In this document: positions 43,934 to 54,559 of the stretch, one piece after another
Position numbering within the stretch: position 1 is the first letter of the stretch
Layout: the number at the start of each line of letters is the position of its first letter
DNA from: Anisus vortex
Lineage: Eukaryota; Mollusca; Gastropoda; Planorbidae
Assembly: GCA_949126835.1 (NCBI GenBank)
Contig: OX421502.1
Location: forward strand, 35,428,982-35,492,981
Length of the DNA stretch: 64,000 bases
Reading direction: 5' to 3'
The notes under the pieces: model-generated
The model's database searches: none
The model's input: the letters and a program-made list of their open reading frames with translations, nothing else
Told to the model about the DNA's origin: nothing
Position numbers and translations under genes: made by a program

Positions 43934-44298
43934 CGCATGTTCTACATCAGATGGAAGCGACGCATGTTCTACATCAGATGGAAGCGACGCATGTTCTACA
44001 TCAGATGGAAGCGACGCATGTTCTACATCAGATGGAAGCGACGCATGTTCTACATCAGATGGAAGCGACGCATGTTCTACATCAGATGGAAGCGACGCAT
44101 GTTCTACATCAGATGGAAGCGACGCATGTTCTACATCAGATGGAAGCGACGCATGTTCTACATCAGATGGAAGCGACGCATTTTCTACATCAGATGGAAG
44201 CGACGCATGTTCTACATCAGATGGAAGCGACGCATGTTCTACATCAGATGGAAGCGACGCATGTTCTACATCAGATGGAAGCGACGCATGTTCTAGAT
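43934..44298. repeat. 27-bp satellite, about 13 units
   Basis: The unit gttctacatcagatggaagc followed by gacgcat repeats nearly perfectly; one unit has ttttctac. A multiple-of-three period leaves all three plus frames open (CSTSDGSDA, MFYIRWKRR and MEATHVLHQ cycles). With no flanking gene structure these are treated as artefacts. Confidence 0.95.
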
Positions 44299-44665
44299 CA
44301 GGGGTCGGGAACCCATGGATCGCGAGCTAGATGTGGCTCTATTGATGGCTGCATCTGGCTCGCAGACAAATGTTAAATTATAAAAAAAAATTCTTGCGAC
44401 TTCTTTTGATCTACATATTAATTGCATATCAATATTTCATTCTACAAATGAGCTAAAGTCTACTGCAGCTCAGCATCAGAAGTGTTATAGGAGATAAACT
44501 CCGCTGACCTAAAAGACAGAAAAATAGCAGCCCTGCATTCATTGTAATTAAAGGGAAATTTCCTTGAATTTTTAGTTTTAAACATAATGTATGGCTCTCA
44601 CAGAATTACTTTTCAAAATATGTGGTGTATATGGCTCTCTCAGATAAAAAGTTTCCCGACCCCTG
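44299..44665. mobile_element. hAT MITE, 367 bp, inserted in the 27-bp satellite
   Basis: Starts caggggtcgggaaccc and ends gtttcccgacccctg, with exact 8-bp duplication ttctagat at 44291-44298 and 44666-44673. Interior phrases include gatgtggctctattgatggc and gtatggctctctcagataaa. It is non-coding and so non-autonomous. Satellite units resume after it (ggaagcgacgcattttctag). Confidence 0.92.
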
Positions 44666-44722
44666 TTCTAGATGGAAGCGACGCATTTTCTAGATTAAAA
44701 GAAACTGACGCATGTTCTAGCA
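44666..44722. repeat. Trailing degenerate units of the 27-bp satellite
   Basis: Two eroded units (gatggaagcgacgcatttt, gaaactgacgcatgttctag) continue the array beyond the hAT insertion. Confidence 0.85.
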
Positions 44723-45179
44723 TCGGTTCATTGGTTAAAAGATTCCTTTTAACTATTCCAGTCTAGACGGGCTTTTCTGTCCGGGAAACTTTCTGCCTTC
44801 CCTTAAAGATATGATAAATAAAAAAACATTTATCCCGAAAAGAATTAACACAGTTATGCAAATGTTGTAATTTTTTTATTGTCATCTAAAAGAACCAAAA
44901 AAAAAATTTGGTGATTAGAATCGGATAACTTAATGCAGTTGATCGAAGCTCAGAAAATCGATGCCGTAATTGTACTTTAAAGTCGCGGTACCAAGGAAAG
45001 AATTTTGAAGTATAAATCGATTCGATAGTTTCTCATTAGCAAATTCTACCACACTTCCCCCTCCCCGTGCCTCCCCTCCCCCATGTCCATCTTAACACCC
45101 CCCCCCCACCTTACGTGTAGGTTTAAAAGTTAATGTAAGTAAAAATATGTTTTCGTTGACCGTTCTCTTCAATGGAAAG
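44723..45179. other. Non-coding DNA, nothing recognised
   Basis: Includes a C-rich patch (45050-45110). Confidence 0.35.
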
Positions 45180-45902
45180 AATCAACCTTAAATCAGCTAG
45201 AATAAATCTATAGAAAATCATCTATAATAAATCAATAGAAAATCATCTAGAATAAATCTATAGAAAATCAGCTAGAATAAATCAACAGAAAATCAGCTAG
45301 AATAAATCTATAGAAAATCAGCTAGAATAATTCAATAGAAAATCAGCTAGAATAATTCAATAGAAAATCAGCTAGAATAAATCAATAGAAAATCAGCTCG
45401 AATAAATCTATAGAAAATCATCTAGAATAAATCAATAGAAAATCAGCTAGAATAAATCTATAGAAAATCAGCTAGAATAATTCAATAGAAAATCAGCTAG
45501 AATAATTCAATAGAAAATCAGCTAGAATAAATCAATAGAAAATCATCTAGAATAAATCAATAGAAAATCAGCTAGAATAAATCAATAGAAAATCAGCTCG
45601 AATAAATCTATAGAAAATCAGCTAGAATAATTCAATAGAAAATCAGCTAGAATAAATCTATAGAAAATCAGCTAGAATAATTCAATAGAAAATCAGCTAG
45701 AATAAATCAATAGAAAATCAGCTCGAATAAATCTATAGAAAATCATCTAGAATAAATCAATAGAAAATCAGCTAGAATAAATCTATAGAAAATCAGCTAG
45801 AATAATTCAATAGAAAATCAGCTAGAATAAATCTATAGAAAATCAATTAGAATAAATCAATAGAAAATCAGCTAGAATAATTCAATAGAAAATCAGCTAG
45901 AA

Positions 45903-45908
<6 letters not shown>
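45180..45908. repeat. 25-bp satellite, about 29 units, with ordered variants
   Basis: The unit is aatcagctagaataaatcta followed by tagaa. Three variants (aatctat, aatcaat, attcaat) and a cagctcg variant recur in similar order, implying higher-order amplification of blocks of several units. Confidence 0.95.
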
Positions 45909-45950
<42 letters not shown>

Positions 45951-46312
45951 TGTTTTGTAAATCACAGTTTGTCTTTATCTCGGTATATTACAACTCTCTT
46001 TATCTCACAATTTCTCTCACATAAATTCTCGTTATTTTGTTCTCGATCTCAATTTCTCTTTCTACTATTACACATCTCACATTTCTCTCGCACATTCTCT
46101 CTTTCTCTTGGTCTTAGACCCTTAGTGCTTAGTCAACCTCCTTTACTTTTTTCTCTCTCTCTCTCCCTCCCTCCCACTGTCTCTCTTTGTCTTTGTTATC
46201 TCATCTCTTCTTTCATTATTACAACTCTCTTTATTTTATCACACTCTCCCGCAGTATATATAAATATTTCTCTCTCTCTTACTCTCTTTATCCCATTTTC
46301 TATCACACTCGT

Positions 46313-46391
<79 letters not shown>

Positions 46392-46400
46392 TACTGTCTT
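45909..46400. repeat. (TC)n microsatellite and pyrimidine-rich tract
   Basis: A pure tc run at about 45909-45948, then mixed tctc sequence and a second pure run at 46318-46387. The open frame through here is Ser/Leu/Phe low complexity. Confidence 0.95.
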
Positions 46401-46566
46401 TTTCAATCTCCCCCTAAAACTGTACCTCTAGTAATTTTCAACATGCCTCAATGCGGGTACTTCCAACAGTCTACATTTATACTATAACATAATATGTTGG
46501 TTTCCTTGTTTTTCTGCCCTTCGTCTCGCCTCGTCCATACTCCGGGCTGTAATTATCCTAAAGCTC

Positions 46567-47540
46567 AAGTCGTCGACCGGAACTAATGTAACGCTTGTCC
46601 TACATGTTGAACTTATATTGACGTAGACCGTAAATAATGTAACGCTTGTCCTACATGTTGAGCTTTTATTGACGTAGACCGGAACTAATGTAACGCTTGT
46701 CCTACATGTTGAACTTATATTGACGTAGACCGTAAATAATGTAACGCTTGTCCTACATGTTGAGCTTTTATTGACGTGACCGGAACTAATGTAACGCTTG
46801 TCCTACATGTTGAACTTATATTGACGTAGACCGTAAATAATGTAACGCTTGTCCTACATGTTGAACTTATATTGACGTAGACCGGAACTAATGTAACGCT
46901 TGTCCTACATGTTGAACTTATATTGACGTAGACCGTAAATAATGTAACGCTTGTCCTACATGTTGAGCTTTTATTGACGTAGACCGGAACTAATGTAACT
47001 CTTGTCCTACATGTTGAGCGTATATTGACGTAGACCGTAAATAATGTAACGCTTGTCCTACATGTTGAGCTTTTATTGACGTAGACCGGAACTAATGTAA
47101 CGCTTGTCCTACATGTTGAGCTTTTATTGACGTAGACCGGAACTAATGTAACGCTTGTCCTACATGTTGAGCTTTTATTGACGTAGACCGGAACTAATGT
47201 AACGCTTGTCCTACATGTTGAGCTTTTATTGACGTAGACCGGAACTAATCGTCAGGTGAGAATAACAAGGTTCTAACTGCGATTTTGGGAAAAAATGACT
47301 TATGGGTCCTGTGATAATTTTAAACGACCTTTCTATAATCTGACAAAAGTTGGAATCATTTAGTTCTTTCCTTTTCTCACAAAGTCCAATGTAACATAGT
47401 TCTAACTTTAAATTGGCTTAAAGATTTCAAAATTTAAAACTCAAATATCTCCGTTTCACCAAACTGCTTGTTAGAACCTTGTTATTCTCACCTGACGTAA
47501 TGTAACGCTTGTCCTACATGTTGAACTTATATTGACGTAA
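46567..47540. repeat. 51-bp satellite with a two-unit higher-order period
   Basis: Units accggaactaatgtaacgct + tgtcctacatgttgagcttt + tattgacgtag alternate with units carrying accgtaaataatg and gaacttatattg, giving an approximately 102-bp dimer in the first part and monomers later. About 14 units, interrupted by the MITE at 47250-47497. Confidence 0.93.
47250..47497. mobile_element. MITE, 248 bp, inserted in the 51-bp satellite
   Basis: Perfect 28-bp inverted termini, beginning cgtcaggtgagaataaca on the left and ending tgttattctcacctgacg on the right. Flanked by TAAT at 47246-47249 and 47498-47501; removing the element and one TAAT restores the satellite phrase gaactaatgtaacg. Non-coding interior. 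Superfamily not assigned. Confidence 0.92.
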
Positions 47541-47565
47541 AGGTCATTGCACTATCCACATATTA

Positions 47566-47872
47566 TTCTCTTCTTTATAATATATATTACAGACGATCCA
47601 TTTATAAAGAAGATTATTGCGTCCTACGCTCATCCGTCGTCCGTCTAGTCTTGCATCTTTATTAATGGTATTTTCAGGCAACCCATTCCATGCTCGGCGA
47701 ATGCCACTCGGGATGAAAGAAATATGTATTTGTTCTCGCATAAGCAAAGTGTTTTTGTCTTTATGTTTTTCTGAGCATTGCAACAGGTTGTATTTAAAAT
47801 TAGAATGTAATGCTTTACGTATTACTTTACTCTATGCCCTATGCCCTTCTGTCCTCTATCGTTTCTAGGTTT
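47566..47872 (-). mobile_element. LINE family L 3' end, one of the longer copies
   Basis: Antisense. The coding remnant reads CSEKHKDKNTLLM..., then HISFIPSGIRRAWNGLPENT, with the family pattern SFxPSGIRAWNGLPE. Upstream LINE sequence extends to tgcccttctgtcctctatcg. The 3' UTR has gattattgcgtcctacgctc and the hairpin region cttataaagaag (slightly altered). Confidence 0.85.
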
Positions 47873-48280
47873 AATGATTCCCACTCATTAACACACAAGC
47901 ACACACATAATACTTGAAGTCATACACACATATATCAACATACACAGATGTACACACACACGAATATTCACATACACATAACACGGACCGATGCACTAAA
48001 CACGAAGGTGCTTAAATACATTGACTCAAAAAAACGTGATAGACACAAACAAATTGGTTGAAAACACATAAACACAAATATATTATACACAAATCGCACG
48101 GGTAAAACACACAAAGGCATAAAAAGATAGATAACTTTAACAAAAAATAGACTCATAGCAACACCTTGTCACCTTGACAAGTCTTAACCATTATGCATGG
48201 ATGGTAAACCTAACAGGTCGAGGCATTCTAACACTAGCGGTCGTGTTCGTTAATTTTACTAACAAAACATGCCTATTGGG
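47873..48280. other. AC-rich non-coding DNA
   Basis: Scattered acacaca and cataca runs; no gene recognised. Confidence 0.4.
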
Positions 48281-48344
48281 AACGTAGCGTAGGACGCAAC
48301 AATCTACTTTATAGAAGGGGCGTCTGTATTATATAAGATAAGAT
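48281..48344 (+). mobile_element. LINE family L terminal fragment
   Basis: gcgtaggacgcaacaatcta, ctttatagaaggggcgtctg, tattatataagataagatg. Confidence 0.8.
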
Positions 48345-48834
48345 GTGCTGCGTTCCCTGGTTGTTCTGCGAGTAAGAAAAGATGAAGGGGATAAAATCAT
48401 TTCCAAAAGATGTTGCCAAAAGGCAACAATTGATTGTGAACGTCCGACGTGAAGAATCACTTATTTTGAACGCTTGATATTTTAAAAATTCATTTAATAG
48501 TTTCCGAAATTAAACCGGAAGTACATGTATGCATTGACACCTGACTTATATAGTTTAGTTTAGTGTATGCTTGTTGCAAACTAACAAATTTTAATTAAAC
48601 TTAGCGCTACTAACGCGTCGACTTTTAATTATCACATATTCGTTTTCGATGTTAAAATGGGATTCCTGATAACTAATCTTGTAGCCTTTGTATATTACTA
48701 AGAGCTATACTTGAAAAACATTATTTAAAGTTTGTTGCAGTAAAACAACCAGAATTTCATGTATGCGTTGAACCCATAAAGGTCATGCCTCGTTAAGACT
48801 TGCCAAAGAACACTGACTTCAGACAGGGATAAGT
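48345..48834. other. AT-rich non-coding DNA
   Basis: Nothing recognised. Confidence 0.35.
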
Positions 48835-48906
48835 CGTAAGCAGGGCTAGAACCCGGGCCGTCAACTTAACAGCGCTGTTTACTAACCGCCGTAACTAAGC
48901 CGGTCT
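48835..48906 (-). mobile_element. tRNA-like SINE head (family B-like)
   Basis: On the minus strand gaccggcttagttacggcgg resembles an A-box region and cggcccgggttctagccctg a B-box region, parallel to the head of the SINE at 32637. No LINE-like tail was seen, so it is truncated. Confidence 0.6.
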
Positions 48907-49555
48907 CACAAACAGACACTCACAGATAATACATGTATCGAAACATGGACCCACTCATGTTCCTACAGGCAATTACTGCCATGACCTTAAAACAGAGAGT
49001 CACGTTTATTCTATTTATAAACTAAATCGTGCTGGTTATTATATAATAAATATATCCGTCTACATAAAACGTACATAACCTACTATTGTTATCTATAACA
49101 TGAACGCAATACTTCAAATAATTGTAAAGACTGTTTCTACGACATAACAGGAAACTAAACTCTTAATTAAGTTATGTCCCTTGACAGTTTATCTCCCCCT
49201 TGTAATGCAGTATCTCTTCATTTCTTATCAATAATCGATCGTTCAGTGAAACCTCTCCGAAGCTAAATGGAAGAAATGTAATGCCGATGAAATATGTCCA
49301 TTTCTATAGGTCCACAGCCAGCTGTCAGGCTTTTTTCAAAGTCATTGCAGGAGTCACTGAAGAAAAAACGCCCTCCCTACGTGACCTATATCTGTCCCCA
49401 CTCGTCCATACCCTCTCTCTAACCTTATTTTTTTCCCGATTGTTGATTGAATAGAAAAAAACAAAACTATAACAATAACAATAACAAGATATTTGATTCT
49501 ATTGAGAAGACTGATACATCAGTAGACTTAGGTTTAAATCGCGGAGCGCATAAAA
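48907..49555. other. Non-coding DNA, nothing recognised
   Basis: No supported feature. Confidence 0.35.
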
Positions 49556-50535
49556 CGGACACGGGGATTGTGTGGCCCTGTTCGATATCCTAATAGCGAA
49601 AAGAGTGTTTAAACTGATTAACTACCATGAGCCGCTCACAGCGGCTCATGCGATTCATTCACTTTGTACCGCAAGCCGCTGGCAGCGCCAAGATTATTTC
49701 GCCGAGTTTAAAGCTTAATATTTGCATTATTTCGTTAAATTTTGTTCCGAAATTTGTAGTTACCGACAGGAAGTATATTTAAGAACCTATTTTCGATTTC
49801 AAAGCGTAAACATTCTTAGTTTCTGTGCTAAATTTCGGTAAAAATAAGCGGAAAAAAATAACTTTCTTCTCGTTTTCGGAAAATGTTTCCATTGTAAAAC
49901 CTTATCCTGTTTGTGTAAATATCACTCTATTAACTTCATCTTGGATTTATTTTGTTCGATTTTGAATATACTTTATAATAATTATGAGTGAAAGCTATAA
50001 ATTATGTTAGGAAAACAAGAAATATTAGGTAAAAGGAATTTATTTATTTTTCCGTCAATTTTTTCGTAACTAATCACATGTCAACATAAACTATTGTCTA
50101 AACTAACACATTAACTAAATTTTGTTTATATTTATCTTATACACAATTTATTTCCCTACAAAATGGTATAATTCGTTTTAAAATCTATCAATGGACAAGA
50201 GAACAACACACACATATGTACACACACCCACTTGTAAAAAAACAGGACAGAAATTTAATTCGGCCATAGCTTGATTTTTTTCTGCTGTTAATACGGTAGT
50301 TAATCAGTTAATAAAAATGAATGATTAGGACCAGGGGATTGTGTGGCCCCGAATCGATGTCCTAATAGCGAAAAGGGTGTATAATAAAAATGAATGATTA
50401 GGACCAGGGGATTGTGTGGCCCCGAATCGATGTCCTAATAGCGAAAAGATTGTTTAATAAAAATGAATAATTAGGACCAGGGGATTGTGTGGCCTCGAGT
50501 TTATGTCCTAATAGAGAAAAAGGTGTTTAAGGGAA
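49556..50535. repeat. 70-bp tandem repeat, 4 units, split by a transposon
   Basis: Units share accaggggattgtgtggccc, gaatcgatgtcctaatagcg and aaaagagtgtttaataaaaa. One unit lies at 49556-49612 and three at 50312-50535. The spacing is explained by the element 49613-50308. The ggggattgtgtggcc phrase resembles SINE family A, so the unit may have originated from a SINE. Confidence 0.88.
49613..50308. mobile_element. TIR transposon, 696 bp, inserted in the 70-bp repeat
   Basis: Perfect inverted ends actgattaactacc / ggtagttaatcagt, flanked by TAA (49610-49612 and 50309-50311); alternatively TTAA with a one-base shift. Excision with one copy restores gtgtttaataaaaatg, as in adjacent units. A 25-base palindrome (49626-49650, 11-bp stem) sits just inside the left end. 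Non-coding. Three-base duplication suggests PIF/Harbinger; TTAA would suggest piggyBac. Confidence 0.9.
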
Positions 50536-51009
50536 ATAATTGATCCGTGTCATTAGTTGAAAGAAAGCGCTAGGCGTTGTCATTGCCACACCAATCCTCT
50601 ATCACGCCAAGGTCAAATGTGCTATTTAAGCACTGTGAGAGCTTCAATTTCCTTCTGTCATGAATGAACCAAAAAAAATGGGTTGCATGCATAAATAGTT
50701 TTATTTTAGCTAAACTGGCCCTGCGTGGAGAGGGAGAGAAAGAAAAGAACTGAGCGAGCGAGAGATGGAGAGAGAGAGAGAGAGAGAGAGAGATAGGCGG
50801 ACGGACGGACGGAGCAGCGAGATGCTTTGTTCCCTAGGACGGTTCTCCGAGGGTGTACAGATATGAGAACCAGGGGTACAAGAAGCATTGCAAGACGCGG
50901 TTAATGACCAGAGGGTGTGGTCATTGAGATGGGCAGTAGGGTGTTCAGGATTCTTTTAGGAGAACATCTTTTGGCTTGAATTACAGATGCCCGCACCAAG
51001 TACAATGCA
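50536..51009. other. Non-coding DNA with a (GA)n run
   Basis: (ag)n at about 50767-50793 followed by ggcggacggacggacggagc; no gene. Confidence 0.5.
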
Positions 51010-51640
51010 AGCGACAGTGCTAAGAGAGTGTGCTAAGTGGTGTGGTAAATGAGTGTGCTAAGAGAATGTGCTAAGTGGTGTGGTAAAGGAGTGTGCTAAG
51101 AAAATGTGCTAAGTGGTGTGGTAAATGAGTGTGCTAAGAAAATGTGCTAAGTGGGTGTGGTAAATGAGTGTGCTAAGAAAATGTGCTAAGTGGGTGTGGT
51201 AAATGAGTGTGGTAAGAGAATGTGTTAAATGGGTGTGCAAAGTAAACTTGCTAAGTAAGTGTTCTAAGTGAGTGTGCTAAGTAAGTTTGCTACTTGAGTT
51301 TGTTAATTGAGAGAGCTTAGTAAGTTTCCTAAGTTAATGTTGTAAGTCGGTAAAGGCCTATTAGGTCTGCGCTAATAGTGAGTGTGCTAAGATTTTTTTT
51401 AAGTGAGTGTGAAAGGTACGTTGTTCTAAGACATGTGCTAAGTTTGTGCGAATAGTAAGTGTGCTAATTGACTGTGCTAAGTAAATGTGATAGGTGAGTG
51501 TGCTAAATAAATGTGCTAATGACTGTTTAAGTGGCTGTGCCGAGTAAATGTGATAAGTGAGTGTGCTAAGTTACTGTGCTAATTAGGTGGCTGTGCTAAG
51601 TTAACGTGCTAAGTTACTGTGCTAAGTGAGTGCGCTTGGC
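51010..51640. repeat. Degenerate gtgctaagtgagt minisatellite
   Basis: Units of 12-30 bp built on gtgctaag, gtggtaaatgagt and taagaaaatgtg, with homogeneity falling toward 51640. Confidence 0.9.
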
Positions 51641-53241
51641 CATACTATAATTACTAAACACCAAGAAAGGATCAGATCACAATAAAGCTGAATACGAGCT
51701 TAGATTTTTTAGCTCAATTTTTAAAGCATGAAATTCATCGACATTTCTCATTCACATCTTGAAAATAACAAATAACCATAACATAAAGTTCGAAGCACTT
51801 ATTCTATTAGTGCATGTATAATATACTTTTCAATAGTGCAAAAAAAAAAAGAGAAACCCTGGCTCAATAGACAGTAGATTAAATACACGCTTTTCTCTCC
51901 AAGAAACAGAATCACGTTCTCAGCCCGAGGGTTACATTTGAAAAACAACATGGTTGTAATAAAAGAGTTTATAGTCATGCAGACAGACAAGAATTCTGTG
52001 TGTCACTTGACAACTCCTAACACTGACAGACAAACGACTCTCTCTCTCTCTCTCTCTCTATCTCTCTTTCACTCAATCTCTCAATCTCTCTCTCTCTTTC
52101 ACTCAATCACTGACGCTCTTACGTACTCCACTCTCTCTCTCTCTCTCATTTTCCTTCTTTCTCTCCAATTTAGACCTCCATGTTTCTTTGGTTCAATTTA
52201 ATTTTCTTGCTACTCCGTTACACCCACCCCTTCCCCCTCCCTCTCTCAGAATGCAGACAGGCTGTTTTATTTTCTTTCCTTAGGTGTAATGGGTAGACAA
52301 TGTAAAAAAAAATAGGGGGTGGGGTGGGGAGAAGAGAGTGGAGACAAATCTTACGAAAGATGTCACATGACCAGGTCTTCTGTTACGGGGGGAGGGGGGA
52401 AGGGGGTCGCAGACGGAGCGTGTAATTAGTTTCTAAATAAAGACTGGCCAGATTTCTCGACCATTTAGAGCCAAAAGGTGAAGAGAAGAATTCGTTTTTT
52501 CAAAATGTTTTATTCGGAAAGGAATTATGGCGCTACTTTTTAGTTTAGTTTGTTAAGTTCTGATGGGATAGAATTAGAACTGAACAATGGGACAGGAGGA
52601 AGGGAAGAATTGAAGAGAGAATTGAGGAGGAAATAGCCGTAGAAAATAGAGTGAGAGAGAGTATGTCTCTATTTATGTACACAGTTTACACACACTTTAA
52701 AAGATGAAGTAATAGCAGTCGAAAGAGAAAGACAGTCTATAAACAAGTCTTCTTGAAGAAAATTTTAAGAGCTATTTCCTCAAACCAGAAATATCTTATT
52801 CTTCTTTTAGCGTCTGAAATTGTATCTATTAGAACTTTCGGTTTTTGAAAAGAGAAATCAGATTTCAATCAAGATAAAAGTTTTATCTATCTGAGTTAAA
52901 GAAATAGAGTCGTGAACTTATTGGTTTGGATTTCTCAAACAAAGCTCACGTTATCTAAATGTATAATCAGTCTTGTGACTTCTCTGATTACACTGGTACA
53001 ACAAATCCTTGGGATAAACACTTAACAAATGTTGAAGTTTGTAAATATTATCCTGACTGTTAAGTATATCTGGGACTGGATTGAACGTTTTGATTCTGTT
53101 TCCATGTTTAACATTATATAGGCTACTTACAGAAGTGTTTGTCATCATTGAATTGTGGAAACCCCATTAGACCCGAGGAAAAAGTCCACAATGTGAGGGT
53201 GATTTTCAAAAGTTGTGCATTAACTTCTTATACTATTTTAT
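51641..53241. other. Non-coding DNA with TC tracts and G-runs
   Basis: (TC)n-rich at 52039-52155; G-rich segments tagggggtggggtggggaga (52312) and ggggggaggggggaaggggg (52387). No gene is supported. Confidence 0.5.
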
Positions 53242-53310
53242 AACATACAAACAAGTGTTATAAATAGACGACGTAGTTTCATTGGAGGTATTTGAAAGTC
53301 GGTACAGATG
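53242..53310. repeat. Dispersed repeat shared with 7722-7800
   Basis: gttataaatagacgacgtag, tttcattggaggtatttga, aaagtcggtacagatgag match the earlier copy apart from an internal deletion. Confidence 0.7.
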
Positions 53311-53355
53311 AGTTATTTAGGCTTTGATTTCTCCAGAAATCTTTTATTTTTATCT

Positions 53356-53874
53356 CGAGTCCGGAGTGAGGAGTCCGGAGTGAGGAGTCCGGAGTGAGGA
53401 GTCCGGAGTGAGGAGTCCGGAGTGAGGAGTCCGGAGTGAGGAGTCCGGAGTGAGGAGTCCGGAGTGAGGAGTCCGGAGTGAGGAGTCCGGAGTGAGGAGT
53501 CCGGAGTGAGGAGTCCGGAGTGAGGAGTCCGGAGTGAGGAGTCCGGAGTGAGGAGTCCGGAGTGAGGAGTCCGGAGTGAGGAGTCCGGAGTGAGGAGTCC
53601 GGAGTGGGGAGTCCGGAGTGAAGAGTCCGGAGTGAGGAGTCCGGAGTGAGGAGTCCGGAGTGAGGAGTCCGGAGTGAGGAGTCCGGAGTGAGGAGTTCGG
53701 AGTGAGGAGTCCGGAGTGGGGAGTCCGGAGTGAAGAGTCCGGAGTGAGGAGTCCGGAGTGAGGAGTCCGGAGTGAGGAGTCCGGAGTGAGGAGTCCGGAG
53801 TGAGAAGTCCGGAGTGAGGAGTCCGGAGTGAAGAGTCCGGAGTGAGGAGTCCGGAGTGAGGAGTCCGGAGCAGA
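53356..53874. repeat. 14-bp satellite (gagtccggagtgag)n, about 37 units
   Basis: Highly regular array with rare gtgggga, gtgaaga and gttcgg variants; one block with gtgggga/gtgaaga recurs about 100 bp apart, showing local duplication. A 14-bp period makes every minus frame repeat the same 14-residue cycle (TPHSGLLTPDSSLR); the 190-200 codon frames are artefacts. Confidence 0.96.
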
Positions 53875-54559
53875 AAATTTGATTTGTCACACAATATATA
53901 TATTCATTTTACATTGGAAGCCTACTACATTAACATCTAATCAAGCATGAAATATACCAATTTACAAGCCATAACAAAAGACGCGGCCATCTATAACTGT
54001 ATATGAATGTTATGTATAAGGTCACTCCTATGCCCTTGTAAAAAAAAAGAGAGAGAACTGATAAAACTTTTTTCTTAGTTAGAGAATTTTAAAAAAGTAT
54101 TATTACACATTATAGCAAGAAATTTATTTGGTTGAAACATAGGTTTAATAAGCCTGAAGAGACTTCTGGGAAATACAGTATTTTGGATCAATCCGTCAGT
54201 AGGTTATTTATTTGTTTGTTTTCATCCAAAGATAAATTGAACCTGGGGTCTCTCCATCACACGCAACGGCACTACCCAGACTAGTAATTGAGAAGGTGTC
54301 GTTAACTCGATACTTGGTTGTTGTTGGTGGTGAGTTATACTTCTTGAAGGCTGAAAGAAAGAGAGTTCTCTGCCCCTTGTCTCCTCCGCGAGTTGAGTAT
54401 TCACTTGATTTGGCTAATTTAAAAGTATCTTTAGTGGACTAGTATGTGGCTATGACACGTCGTATGTGTGTAAGTGTGTTTTGTGATAAATTGGCAGAAA
54501 GGCATATATATATAAATAGAAAGGAGGCAGATATATAGATAAAATGGCATATATATATA
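53875..54559. other. Non-coding DNA, nothing recognised
   Basis: No supported feature. Confidence 0.35.

Noticed and set aside
43908..44376. Three overlapping plus-strand repeat ORFs (for example CSTSDGSDA cycle), looking like a repeat-containing secreted protein
   Set aside because: They arise from a 27-bp satellite with no start context, splice signals or flanking coding sequence, and the array is broken by a hAT insertion.
45969..46487. A 172-codon Ser/Leu/Phe-rich ORF
   Set aside because: It runs through TC-rich low-complexity DNA.
43934..47540. Regular arrays that might be read as CRISPR
   Set aside because: Units are contiguous direct repeats without unique spacers, and the genome is eukaryotic.
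53279..53894. Two 190-200 codon Ser/Thr/Pro/Leu repeat ORFs on the minus strand
   Set aside because: The 14-bp satellite makes every minus frame open.
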